Assembly: GCA_963920575.1 (NCBI GenBank)
Contig: OY986975.1
Coordinates: forward strand, 16,461,897-16,525,896
Source of the DNA: Narthecium ossifragum
Taxonomy: Eukaryota; Streptophyta; Magnoliopsida; Dioscoreales; Nartheciaceae
Direction: 5' to 3'
Length of the DNA stretch: 64,000 bases
Shown here: positions 10,777-21,564 of the stretch, in pieces
Layout: the number at the start of each line of letters is the position of its first letter
Position numbering within the stretch: the stretch's first letter is position 1
The notes under the pieces: generated by a model
What the model was told of the DNA's origin: nothing
What the model saw: the letters and a program-made list of their open reading frames with translations, nothing else
Databases searched by the model: none
Program-made: the position numbers and the translations under genes

Positions 10777-11278
10777 GAGATAATGTCGAACCTGCATAGA
10801 AATCCTCTTCCGGGGGCTGGAAGAGGAGGCGGCCAAGGCGGCGTCAAGGGCACGGAGGAGGGCAGTGGTGGAGACTGGAGGAGGCCGAGCGGAGATGGAA
10901 AGCGAAGGAGGGCGACGGTTTGGCGGGGGGACAGAGGGCGGCGAAGACGCGGGAGAGCAAGGGGAAGGTGAAGTGGTTGGGGGGTACGGAGGGGAAGGAC
11001 GAGGACGGAGAGGAAGGGGAGGGTGGCGGTGGGTGAGAGGCAGAAGAGGGAGCGGAAGATGAGTGCAATTTTGGAAAGGAAGGCGTCGGGGGAGGCTGTT
11101 GAATATGATATCGGGTTATTGGGTAGTACTGTTTATTGGGTTTCGGGTTAAATATTATTGGCACAATAGTCTTCTGGTTAAAGGTGATGGTTTAAGTGGG
11201 ACCATATGCTTTCTCTCCACCAATAGCAAGGTGGGTTTTGTTCACCCACTTTTTAGGTGGGTGAACAAAATTGCACTC
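10777..11278 (-). repeat. MULE right terminal inverted repeat
   Basis: Reverse complement of 5500-6001, ending ...AACAAAATTGCACTC at 11278 and followed directly by the 9-bp duplication GTTTTTAAA. Confidence 0.93.
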
Positions 11279-11358
11279 GTTTTTAAATATTGTCGTCTAC
11301 TTTTTTATCGATATTACGGGAACACTGACCCATCCTTATCGATTATTACATCCCATAT

Positions 11359-11701
11359 CTCACTTATCAATTTTATTCGTAAAAAAACTACCTCCGTTAT
11401 TTTTCATCAATTATCTAAAATTTATTTTCATTTTTCATACTTTTAACAATATAATTGATCAAAATGCCCTTATATTAAATACGATTTATTATTTTTCTCT
11501 ATAGAACAAAAGACACACTAAATTATTTTTTTAATATTATCATCTCCACATTTAACTATATTATTAACTATTTTTAGATAAACATATTATTAACAATGGG
11601 AGGGCATTTTGTCGTATGGACATAGGTTGACTACGGTCAGACAGTCAAACATAATGGAAGCTAACGAGAGACACTAATTTGCAATAAAATTGATAAGTGA
11701 G
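11359..11701. mobile_element. MITE-like inverted-repeat remnant
   Basis: CTCACTTATCAATTTTATT at 11359-11377 is matched by its exact reverse complement at 11683-11701, and the weaker match extends outward a little. The enclosed sequence is AT-rich and non-coding. The length and terminal inverted repeats suit a MITE, but the outer ends and target duplication are not resolved. Confidence 0.4.
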
Positions 11702-11729
11702 GTATAGTATTCAATAATCAATATGATGC

Positions 11730-12230
11730 CGGACAAAATCCGAGCGACCCCGATCGTCGGTCGGGCATAACTTTCGATCCGGGTGTCCGATCGGGGCGCG
11801 CGACCAGTCGAAACGATCGGGTCAACGAGCCCGTCATTTATCATCGGAGATCTTCGATCTCTCCATGACTGCTCATCAAATCATCAAATTCCTTTTCCTT
11901 TTGGTCTAAATCTCAGTTTTAGTGAAAACTTTTCTTTTTAAGCAGTTTTATCGGTTTCTATTTTTGGCAAATCTCCTATTTCTAGTAGGATTTTGAGTTC
12001 CGGTTTAATTCCGGATTTGGTAATTTGGATTAGACTAATAATGTTTGAGTCCAGATTTGAGTTGAGTTGGTCTTTCCTTAATCCTATAAGAGGAGGCTTT
12101 AGGGTTTGTAAAGCTTAGTTTTTGATGAATAAAAATTGAGTTAGTTTTCTCCTCTTGAGAATTCTGGTTTTCTCTCCCATAGAGAGGCTCACGTTTACCC
12201 TGCGCCACAATAAAACAGGTAGTTTTTTAC
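11730..12230 (+). other. Possible LTR remnant with transcription signals
   Basis: The segment has a GC-rich start (gccggacaaaatccgagcg) and a 'cctataagagg' TATA-like box near 12084. After that come 'aataaaaattgag' and a pyrimidine-rich stretch ending near ccctgcgccacaataaaac. This order of TATA, polyadenylation-like signal and C/T tract is typical of plant LTRs. No partner LTR, PBS or target duplication was found, so the call is weak. Confidence 0.25.
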
Positions 12231-12318
12231 AATATTGATAAAATGTATGTGGTGATATGTAAAACAATCCTTTATTCTTCAGATGTGCTGAATAATCTTG
12301 TTGTTATTTGAATCTGAG

Positions 12319-13094
12319 TAGGGATGGCAATGGACCGGGTTTCCCCAGTAACCTGCTTGACCCGCGCTGCTTGGGGCGGGAAAACGGAGCAATTATCGGG
12401 TTGGCGGGGCGGGGAGGACTAAACGGGGCAGGGATGGGTTTTGGTAAACCCGCCCCGCTTTCAATCCGGCCCGGATATATTTTTTAGTAATTTTAAATTA
12501 ATTCTAATAATTTTATTTTAACTCTTTAATTTAGAACAAATGGCTAAAAAAGATGTTGGTATAAGAATTAGTTCTAATAATATATTAGCTAACGACCACT
12601 TAAACTTTACATGGTCACATACCCACGAGGCCCATGACGCATTGCTTTCCATTAGTTTATATTATAAGGGACTAAGGAATAAAAGTATAAACTAATCGAT
12701 TTTAATTTTGGGCAGATCTAAAGTTAATTTTTTTTTTTGAATTTGGGGTTCATTTTTACATTTTGTAATTGACATGATCTTATTTAGTGGAAACACTTGG
12801 AAGTTGAAAATTTGTTTTTTTTAAACTATGTGGTGCTTAAAAATTCACACTATTGTATTGGTTTATATGATACTTAACAAATTTATGATAAAAATTATCG
12901 ACGTTATTAACTTTGTCGAAAGAAAATGAGAATCGTAAACGGGGCGGGGCAGGGATGGGGGAAATGTAGGCGGGACGGGGCAGGGATGGGACAAACTTCT
13001 TGCCCCGCAACGGGGCATGGGACGGGAATGGGGCAGGGTAAATTTTTTTAGGGCGGGGACGGGGTTGGTGAAACCCGCCCCATTGCTATTCCTA
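12319..13094. mobile_element. Non-autonomous hAT-like element
   Basis: The ends are inverted repeats, TAGGGATGGCAATGG and CCATTGCTATTCCTA. They are flanked by a degenerate 8-bp duplication (AATCTGAG at 12311-12318, AACATGAG at 13095-13102). Both subterminal regions are packed with GGGGCGGG/CCCGCCCC motifs in mirrored orientation around an AT-rich core. Plant hAT MITEs with GGGGTGGCAATGGG-type ends look like this. The length is 776 bp and there is no coding capacity. Confidence 0.65.
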
Positions 13095-13499
13095 AACATG
13101 AGGCAGTTCTACTATTTGTACCACTAATAACAAATTAAAGAGCCTTTTTATGAGGGTAAATCTTGCTTCATTTTTATATTTTGCTCATAAAAGATTAACA
13201 TGTAACCACTGAATGTAAATTATTTTTACGTCTATAATTAATTTTATTTATTTTAACTCACTCAATAAATAACTACCAAATTATGCTTGATTGGTGGAAA
13301 ATTTAACGGCAGATGAATTCGAATTAAAAAAAAATAGTTCAGTGTGTCTTTTGTTCTTTATGAGCTCAATTATTTCTTTTCGGATTTGTGATCAGTACGT
13401 TATATCCATAATAATAACGGGGACTAAAAATTATTCATACCAATGATAAATAAGCAACTATTATATTAGTACTGTGCATTAGAAAAATATGTAAAAATT

Positions 13500-13760
13500 C
13501 TTAATCGCAAGGAATCCAAGCATCTTTTGGTAAGGTTATCCTTATAAAATGTCATGGAATTCAAGCATGTTCTTGGTATATACGACATGCAATAATGTCT
13601 CGTACATAGAAATCATCGTTAGGCTTCTATAAAGAATGTTATCACCTTGCTTTGATCCTTTTCTAAGTCACTCTTTAAAATATTTCTATAGGTAGGTTTG
13701 GTGTGGTGTGACTTTTGAGCTAGATGTGTAATCTTGAAGCCATTTCATTGAGATCCAGCT
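13500..13760 (+). promoter_or_regulatory. Upstream (promoter) block of NLR1, paralogous to that of NLR2
   Basis: This block contains ccttataaaatgtcatgga, cttggtatat, ctataaagaatgttat and 'aatcttgaagccatttcattgagatcc'. All recur in the same order at about 20110-20350 upstream of the second NLR. The last phrase is 160-180 bp before the NLR1 ATG and probably lies in the leader. The 'tctataaagaatg' stretch near 13625 is a candidate TATA region. It was assigned as promoter by position and conservation, not by experiment. Confidence 0.5.
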
Positions 13761-13922
13761 TCGAAAGGACATCACCACCAGAGAGGAGGACGAGAAGAAA
13801 GATCAGGTCCTTGTTGTTATTCTCTTCATCTTCAACTTCTTTCTTCGATCTTCATCGGCGGCCACCTTCTTCTGTTTCTTCTTAGTGTTAATTGTTATAC
13901 TTGTACATACTCAATCGGAGAG

Positions 13923-16900
13923 ATGGCAATGCTTCCGAGTGTGTTTGTCTCCAAGTTTCTCGATGTGCTGGTTAAATATGGCGAGCAGGAGGCTATCATG
14001 CTCCATGGAGTGCCCAGCGAGATCAAGAGGCTTCGGAGAAAGCTGGGCCTGATACGTGCCCTGCTCGTCGATGCCGAGAGGAGGCAGAGCCAGGAAGAGG
14101 CCATCAAGTACTGGCTGAACGAGCTCAAAGATCTCATCTATGATGCTGACGATATTATTGACGAGATCAAGATCGAAAACAGCAAATGCTTGGCGGCAGC
14201 ATCCTCATCCTCCTCCTCCTCTTCTTCAGCAGGGCAGCTAATACGTGTATTTAACCCTTCTCACTTTTTCCTCTACATGTTATCTTACAACACTTAAGCT
14301 TATTGCCACCTCCATTGACAAAATTTCCATATTTTCCTGGCAGGTAAACTGTTGCCCGTCTCCCATTTCCTGCATCGGATTTCGTCACCAGATTGGAAAC
14401 AAAATAAAAAATCTAAACACCAGGCTGGACGAAATCATTAACGAGAAAAATGATTTCAATCTCACATCAATTACTCCCGATGATCAAAATAGAAGGCCCG
14501 CTCCTCTAACAAGTCGACGAATCACGTCGTCTCTGGTCGAACTTGATCTTGTGGGCACAAGAGTAGAAAAGGATACCAGGTCCTTGCTGAGGTTGCTGTT
14601 AGCGGAGAATCATCATCACAAGATGCGTGTTACCCTCGCCATCATCGGCATGGGTGGGATCAGCAAAACTACCCTCGCCCGAAAAATCTTCAACAACGAG
14701 ATGGTGCAAGATCACTTTCATATGATCAAACCTTTGTGGATTTGTGTTTCTCAAGATGTTAATGAAACCAAAATCTTAAGGGAGATCATAAAACATGTAG
14801 GAGGTGATCCCGGTGAGAATCAAGATATGGCAAATCTTGAGGTGAAGCTTCACGAAGTTGTAAGGAAGAAGATAATCTTCCTTGTATTGGATGATGTGTG
14901 GGATGCATCATTGTGGCAGAATTTGTTAAAAAAGCCCCTGCAAAGTTGTGAATATCGGAGCAGAATTATAATCACCACCAGATCTATGAGCGTAGCCAAA
15001 GGCTTCGGTGCCATACATCTTCATAGTGTGGAGAATTTGTCCGTCGAAGATGGATGGTTGTTGCTTAGCAATTCAGTTTTCTGGAAAGATGTGACAATGA
15101 TAAAAAGCGTGAATTGAGAGATATTGGGATGAAAATCGTGGAGAAATGTGATGGACTTCCTTTAGCCATCAATGCAGTCGCTGGCGTATTGAGTACAAAG
15201 GATATGCGGCATTCTGAATGGGGGAAGGTTCTTCGAAATCCATTTTGGTCTCTCAATAATATTCCTGAAGGAGTTTTGGGAGTTTTATACTTAAGTTATG
15301 AGGATTTACCATCTTATCTCAAGCCATGTTTTCTTTACCTTGCATTGTATCCTGAGGATTGCCGTGTTTACAAGCTTGAAATTGAAAAACTTTGGTGCTC
15401 TGAGAGTCTCGTGAAACCATTACCAAATTTGACGATGGAGGAGACGACAGAAGAGTATTGGAAGGAATTAATACAGAGACATCTTTTACAACCATATCCT
15501 CGCAACTAGTTTGCACAGTACATGATCTTGTGAGATCTCTAGGACAGTATCTAGCACATGACGAAAGCTTCTGTGGAGACGCCGAACATTTTACTTACAT
15601 AATGTCGTCATCTAGTTCTTCTCCAATGAAGCCACGTCGTCTATTCATACAAGATGAGGAAGTAAAGTACATTAGTGACATCATCAGGCATCAAACATCA
15701 TTAAGGGCATTAATGATTCCTAGTGTTCAAAAACTTCAATACACTGATTTTATATCTCTCAAGTGTCTGAGGATCTTGGATATTTCCTTTTCACCCTTGG
15801 AAGAGTTCCCAGGTTCGATAGCTAATCTTGTTCATTTAAGATTTTTAAGTCTCTCACGAACTAAATTGAGAGAGATACCTGAATGCATAGGATATCTTTG
15901 GCATCTAAATTACTTATATTTGTACCAATGTGAAAACATATTCCGCCTTCCTGCTAGAATCGTCATGCTGCATAACCTCAAGTACCTTACTCTCAAAAAC
16001 ACTCCAATTGATGGAATGCAATTGGGAATGAGCAGGCTCCACTGCCTGTTTGGCAAGTAGTGTATGAGAGGGATTAGATGGATAAATGAATGGGCGGATT
16101 CCAGATTCAGCTGATTCAGCTGTTTGGTTTGTAATAAGTCTCGGAATCCGAATTGAATCCGACAATTCTAATTCCGGATTTTAGGTATCGCGGCATTCCG
16201 TCAGATCGACGGAACGCCGCGGATGGAATGCGACGCGGGATCAGACGCGGATCAGCTGAGTTCGTTTTTAAGAAATCTCTAAATGACATTTTTATCCCCT
16301 TGATATTTAAAATGACTATATTTATCATAACTTTAAATATATATGTTGAAACTTTATGAAATTAGTCTCATTGGAAAGATATCATCGATATCTTCGTTAT
16401 GAGACCAATATTGAGTATTTTTGAAAGCAAATATTTGATGTAATTTAATTTATAAAATCATTTAATATATTATAACTTAAATTATACCTGAATTTTCAAT
16501 AATTTCAATCAATCATTTTACATGATTAGATGCATTCAAAGAATTAATTTGATCTAAATTTTCAATAATTTCCATCAATCATATCTCGTGGGTATTGTTA
16601 TTATTATAATGAAAAACATGTCTTAATTTGAAAAAAAATTAAAGTTTTATTATTAATTTGAACAAAATTAGCAGATTCAACTCATCCATAATAGACAAGC
16701 CAAACGCCAGAATCAACAGATTCAGCTCATCCCATACAGACCAACCAAACAACAGAACCAAAATTCACGGAATCACCAGATTCAGCTCATTCCCCATTCA
16801 GCTAATTCCACAGATTCCTCATTCAGCTAATTTATCAGATTCAGGTTTGCCAAACGCACCCTTACAGAACTTTGGGGATTTCCTGCCGCTATGAATGGAG

Positions 16901-18072
16901 AACGAGTTGAAAAAGGTGGGGGTTCTACGTTGGAAGATTTGGGATCTCTTTCCAAGCTCACTCATCTCTCAATAAATAATTTAGAAAGGGTCTCCAGCAG
17001 TGGTGACGCAAGGGCAGCATCTTTGAAGGACAAACACCATCTTCGGAGGCTTCACTTGCGCTGTATTCCTTGCAACCCAGAGATTGAGGAGACATGTACT
17101 GATCATGCAGAGGTCTCCATCAAAAAAATAGAAGAGGTATTCGAGGAGCTATGTCCCCCTTCATCATTAGAAGAGCTTGAGATTAAAGGTTATTTTGGCC
17201 TTGTGCTCCCTAGTTGGATGAGGATGTTATCGATGTCACCACAATTTCCTGCATTAAGGATGATAGTGTTGAAAAAATGCAATCACTTTGTGCATCTCCC
17301 ACCAGCTTTGGGCCAACTACCGCTGCTGGATTACTTTAAGATCTCAGGTGCATCGGGAGTCACAAGCATCGGACCTGAACTATTTTTTGGCATGAATGAT
17401 GGTGGTCCTCAACTTACTTTCCCTTCCTTTCCCAAGCTTGATAGATTTTGTCTAAGGAAAATGCCAAACTGGAGGGAATGGCATTGGGTTGGAGAGGGAG
17501 ATCAAGAATTACGACTACCATTGCCGCAACTAAAACCACTGCCTCGCCTCCAATACCTCGGCATTAAGAGGTGTCCGAAGTTGAGGTCTCTCCCGACGGA
17601 ACTTATCAATCATGCAGTTATGTTGCAAAAGGTGGACATACGAGAAGCCAACAGCTTGAGAGAGATCAAGAACCTCCTGTTTATTAAGAAGCTTACAATT
17701 GCGCATTGCCCCATGCTAGAGGAAGTGTCAAATCTTCCTAATCTGCAGCATCTGGAATTGCTTGACCCAGATATGGAGTCCCTGCCAGAGTGGTTATTAG
17801 CAAGCAGCAGTAATACTACCAATACTGCTAGTACTAGTGCAGCAGCAGGAGGAGTATTGCAGCAGCAGCAGCAGTTGCAGTTCGGCGCTCTGCAGAAGCT
17901 GTACATTGAAGGCAGCGTCGACCTGCTCTCCAGGTGTCTTGTGGATGGGCCGGAGTGGCCCAAGATCAGAGACATCCCTCAAGTTAAAGCCAAGGACTAC
18001 GACGATGATGGATCAGCCTACTTCTCCTACACCAAGGCTCCCTTCACCTTCGACACCAATTTAAAACAATGA
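13923..18072 (+). pseudogene. NLR1: CC-NB-ARC-LRR resistance-gene relative, broken
   Basis: Exon 1 (13923-14246) encodes an Rx-type coiled coil (MAMLPSVFVSKFLDVL, later DAERRQSQEEAIKYWL). A 97-bp intron (gtattt...tggcag) joins in phase to exon 2 at 14344. NB-ARC motifs are: P-loop GMGGISKTTLARKIF, kinase-2 FLVLDDVWDA, RNBS-B SRIIITTRS, GLPL motif CDGLPLAINAV, RNBS-D YLKPCFLYLALYPED, and VHDLVRSLG for MHD. Leucine-rich repeats run to a Gln-rich, acidic C-terminus. Lesions are a 1-nt loss at about 15091, a second frameshift near 15505-15512 and an insertion at about 16045-16861 that adds a stop. The P-loop also has Ser where Gly is required before Lys. In the family, CNL proteins bind ADP/ATP and trigger immune cell death. 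This copy almost certainly cannot. Confidence 0.88.
16045..16861. mobile_element. About 0.8-kb TIR-type insertion in the NLR1 LRR exon
   Basis: The NLR1 frame runs into a stop (LHCLFGK*) at 16060. It resumes at 'cttacagaactttgg' at 16861, in the same frame once the intervening sequence is removed (LHCL + TELWGFPAAMNGE). The inserted DNA has short inverted ends GTTTGGCAA / TTGCCAAAC. It is AT-rich in the middle and carries many 'agattcagct' phrases near both ends. This suits a non-autonomous DNA transposon, but the superfamily and the exact target duplication (CCT at most) are unclear. Confidence 0.65.
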
Positions 18073-18549
18073 TCATATCTTTCTCTCAATTGTGTCTGAG
18101 TAGTTTATACTGATCTATAGTTGGTAAGTCTTGCTAGTATATATATCATGAGTTGCTATCATTTTTCATGTAGATATGTAAGAGGTTTCCTTCCCTTTTG
18201 GTTAAATAATTTTGATGAAATCACAATGCTGGGTAGTTTTGTCTGAAATGATTTTTATTGTTTATACTTTTTTGCCGTGTTATAATTTGTATTCAGGGAC
18301 TATATGGGAAATCAATTGGGATGGCTAGCATAGCTGCAGATATGTTGGTAGGCAGGAAAAGGTTTGCAGTTATGTTATTGATGATGAGATGGTCATCTAT
18401 CTTATGGCATTCAGTAAAGGGGCCTAGACTTTTCAATTGTGTGTATCCAGCTTATTTTGTGTAATTGCTCAGTCTCGTGCTTCGAAAGCTGTTAGTATTC
18501 GGAATTTTTGAAAGCTATTAGCATTCAATTCTCTGTAGCATAACCCATT
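18073..18549 (+). other. NLR1 3' flank and unassigned open stretch
   Basis: This should hold the 3' UTR of NLR1. A 68-codon plus frame at 18258-18464 follows an acceptor-like 'gtattcag', but its translation could not be assigned to any family. Confidence 0.3.
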
Positions 18550-19260
18550 AAACAATACATGTAGGTAGAACACCTACCGAAACCGCTAATCCTTGGTTGA
18601 TTCCCGCTAAACGGCTGCTAACCAAGCAACTAAACCAGGCTAGGGATCTTCCTCACGCCGCCACGGATCCAACGAGCTTTGGAACACCCAAAACGGTGGT
18701 CGGAGGAGGAAGAACGGCGAAGAAGAAGATAGCTGCCGGGAAGAAGAGCTCCGCGGGAAGAAGAGAAAGAAGGAAGAAGAAGAGAAGAGAAGAGAAGGAA
18801 GAGAAGAGGAAGGAAAGCCCGGGGGAAAGCCGGGAATGCCGGGGAAAAGGGGGAGGAGGGGAGACTTTCTCTCCTCTCCCTCTGACAGAGGGAGCGACGA
18901 CCATGACGGCCGTCCTCTCAAAGAAGACAGCCACTGACTTACATGGGATCGATCCCCCTAGGGGGAGGGATCGATCCTTTGCATGCCAGGCAACGACCAT
19001 TGAGCATAGTGGGATCGATCCCCTCCCCCCCCCAGGCGGATCGATCCTACTTCACTCAAAAGTGAGGTTTGGGCAAATCCTTCTGCCCAAACCCAGATCT
19101 TTCGATCCCGGACCCACCTAACCTTCCTATTCAAACACATACACCAAAACAAGGCTTGTGTGTGCACACGCGGGTGTGAAACAAACCATCAAGGTGCAAT
19201 TTACCAAATTGCTCTTGCGGTCAACAACAAGCCACAGGAATAGAGGGACGGGTCCTCACA
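18550..19260 (-). mobile_element. Truncated LTR related to element B LTRs
   Basis: On the minus strand it begins TGTGAGGACCCGTCCCTC at 19260 and continues with the B-type LTR order: 'gcaatttggtaaattgc', 'gtttcacaccc', 'cgggatcgaaagatc', repeated GGATCGATCC palindromes and a CT-rich tract. The similarity fades at about 18550, so only the first ~710 bp of a ~2.3-kb LTR remains. No internal region is attached. Confidence 0.75.
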
Positions 19261-20089
19261 CGTCACCTATCCACCAATCCTGAAGAACACTGGCGCGGCA
19301 GGAAGTGTTGGGCTCCCATTGGAGGTCTCTGCGAAGAAGATCCGCGGCTCTGCAGGTTGAACGCCAGAGGAGGGACATAGGACCATGTGAATTAGAGAGA
19401 GGAAGACCATTGTTGAATTTATTCTTGGCCCGACAGAGGGATGTCCAGATAGAATCTGGGTGTCAAGAAATCTGGCAGCGCGCGTCATTCTCAGTGCCGT
19501 TTGCCAGGTAATTTCAGGTTGTCTTGTTTTCAATTACTTGAGTTTGTTGACAATCGGCTCCTTCATGAGCTCGATTTTTTTTTTCCAGATTTTTGATGAG
19601 TTACATCCATACAAATTTAAGTCCTAAGCTTTATTGATACCATCGATGAATTAGCAAATTATATATCAAAGTACTAGTATTGTACATGCGAAAATATGTA
19701 TAATTCCTAACACTAAGCAACCTTTCAAGACGAGAATGAGCGAACTAGGTCTTGCTCATGTGTTGGACCTCAAATTTTGAGTCTTATTCGGGTCGCTTAC
19801 TAAACAAGAGAATACATCTCGAGCCAAATTTTGAGCTGAAATGCAGCTATTACTTTAGCTCATACCATTGTAGCAACGGTCAAAATTAGTTTGAATCTCA
19901 TCCGATGGTTCACATCTTTTGAATCTGACCGAAAGATTTTATTCATTATTATGTGGCTTTGGATGAGATTTAAACTCATATGAGCATTGGTATAATAGTA
20001 TGAAGTCAACCAAACTCCTATTCGTAAGCTAGGCAATGAGATTCAAACATGGAACATGGACTTTTCTGACAAGTGACTAACTAAATAAT
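19261..20089. other. Intergenic, partly NLR-upstream duplicate with unassigned insert
   Basis: The stretch 19635-19725 resembles the sequence before the NLR1 promoter block (about 13430-13510). About 360 bp after it has no counterpart there and may be an insertion. No transposon ends or genes were identified. Confidence 0.35.
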
Positions 20090-20350
20090 AGCTAGCATCG
20101 AATCTAAGCATCGTTTGGTGAGATTAACCTTATAAAATGTCATGGAACCCAAGCATCTTCTTGGTATATGCAACAATAATACCTTATATGTACATAGAAA
20201 TGATCGTTATGTGCTATAAAGAATGTTATGATGACTTTGCTTTGGTCTCTTTTTCTACTCCTTCAAATATTTTTGAATAGGTTGGTGAGGTTTGAGGCTT
20301 TGACCCACAGCATATGCAATCTTGAAGCTATTTCATTGAGATCCAGCCAT
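20090..20350 (+). promoter_or_regulatory. Upstream (promoter) block of NLR2, paralogous to that of NLR1
   Basis: It carries the same ordered phrases as 13500-13760: ccttataaaatgtcatgga, cttcttggtatatgc, ctataaagaatgttatg and caatcttgaagctatttcat. The ATG of NLR2 is about 580 bp further on, compared with about 160 bp for NLR1. Either the leader is longer or contains an intron. Confidence 0.5.
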
Positions 20351-21518
20351 ACAGAGAAAAAGATCACATCCTTGAATACTAATTTGTATCTGCAAAAAGG
20401 TCTGTTAATCATCTGAAAATGCACTAGTTTTGCTTTCTAGTTTCTTCTTGCTTTTGCTGCTTCTTTTCCTTGTGTTCCTATTGATCTTGCTGCATATCTC
20501 TCATGGCAAAAGCATTCGTTTTGTTTTCGGTTGGTGCACACTCCAATTTTGCTATTACTGCTAATATTTGGGGCTTTTGAGCATGTCGCAGATTTGATTT
20601 TTGGATGATGGGTTTTAAATGCGGTGATCTAGCGTCTCATCTGAATAACTAGCATCGATGACTAAAATCAAAATCACCCTTTTGTTTGCTTGTTTAATTT
20701 CACCTGTTTCTCAGTATATTTTAAGACTGCTAGTAAACCAGCTAAGATGTACTTTTTTTTCCTCCTAATGTTGCGGTGATCATCACTTTTGTTGAGATAT
20801 CTATGTGAAATTATATGTTCTTGTTGAGCTATTAGCATATATAAACAGATATTTTTGTTAGGATATGCACACTCTGTCTTCATCTGCACTAATTCTTCAA
20901 CCATCTTTAGGCCAAATTGAGTGAAGCATGGCAACGGCTGTGGTCTCCTCTGTGGTTAATATACTTAGCCAATACCTCGTCCAAGAAGCCTCTGCGATTC
21001 TTGGAGTTCGACGTGATGTAGAATGGTTGGAGAGGGAGCTAAGGGGAATGCTCTGCTTTCTAGCTGATGCTGATGCAAAACGAAAGGGAAACGATGAAAG
21101 AGTCAAGAATTGGGTCCGTGAGATCAGAGATGTTGCTCATGAGGCAGAAGATGTCATTGATAATTTCCTACTTAGAGTCAGAAGCCACCCTTCCAGAAGA
21201 TCTCCCATGTTGAAGATGGCCAGCTGCATTGATCTCTTTGTGTCCACTAAAGCTCGCAGGGATACTGCTAAAAAGATTGCAAGTTTGAAAGCGAGGATCA
21301 CCGAGATCTCCACTCGTCGAGCGGCACTTGGTATTGTGAATTTAGGTGAAAGTGGAAGTTTTGAGGCTGCGGTGACACGAGAGAGCTTGCAAGCACGAAG
21401 ACGATTATCTCCTCATCATTATGACGAAAGCCGCGTGGTTGGATTTGTTGCAGAGAAGAAAATGATGGTTGATCAGTTACTTGGAGAGGAGAAACGTCGA
21501 TTTGTGATTTCTATAGTT

Positions 21519-21564
21519 GGCATGGGCGGCCTCGGCAAGACCACTCTTCGAGGCCGCCCATGCC
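21519..21564. repeat. 16-bp perfect inverted repeat across the NLR2 P-loop
   Basis: GGCATGGGCGGCCTCG (21519-21534) and its exact reverse complement CGAGGCCGCCCATGCC (21549-21564) are separated by 14 bp. The 13 bases at 21549-21561 are extra relative to an uninterrupted GKTTLAKKVF frame, and they are a reversed copy of the upstream arm. The repeat therefore appears to have been created by the insertion itself. Confidence 0.9.

Larger units (their letters stand above)
5500..11278. mobile_element. Complete Mutator-like element (MULE), FAR1-type transposase
   Basis: The element is 5,779 bp, bounded by 502-bp terminal inverted repeats (5500-6001 and 10777-11278). It is flanked by a perfect 9-bp target duplication GTTTTTAAA at 5491-5499 and 11279-11287. 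Nine-bp duplications and long TIRs are typical of MULEs. The cargo includes a minus-strand FAR1/MULE transposase frame, a LINE 3' tail, tandem repeats and a short PPR-like fragment in the 2.3-kb stretch left of the transposase gene. The TIRs are nearly identical and the TSD is intact, so insertion was recent. Mobility is plausible but not shown. Confidence 0.92.

Noticed and set aside
18258..18464. 68-codon frame downstream of NLR1, possibly an exocyst-like or other gene fragment
   Set aside because: The resemblance to known proteins was too weak in every frame, and it may be chance.
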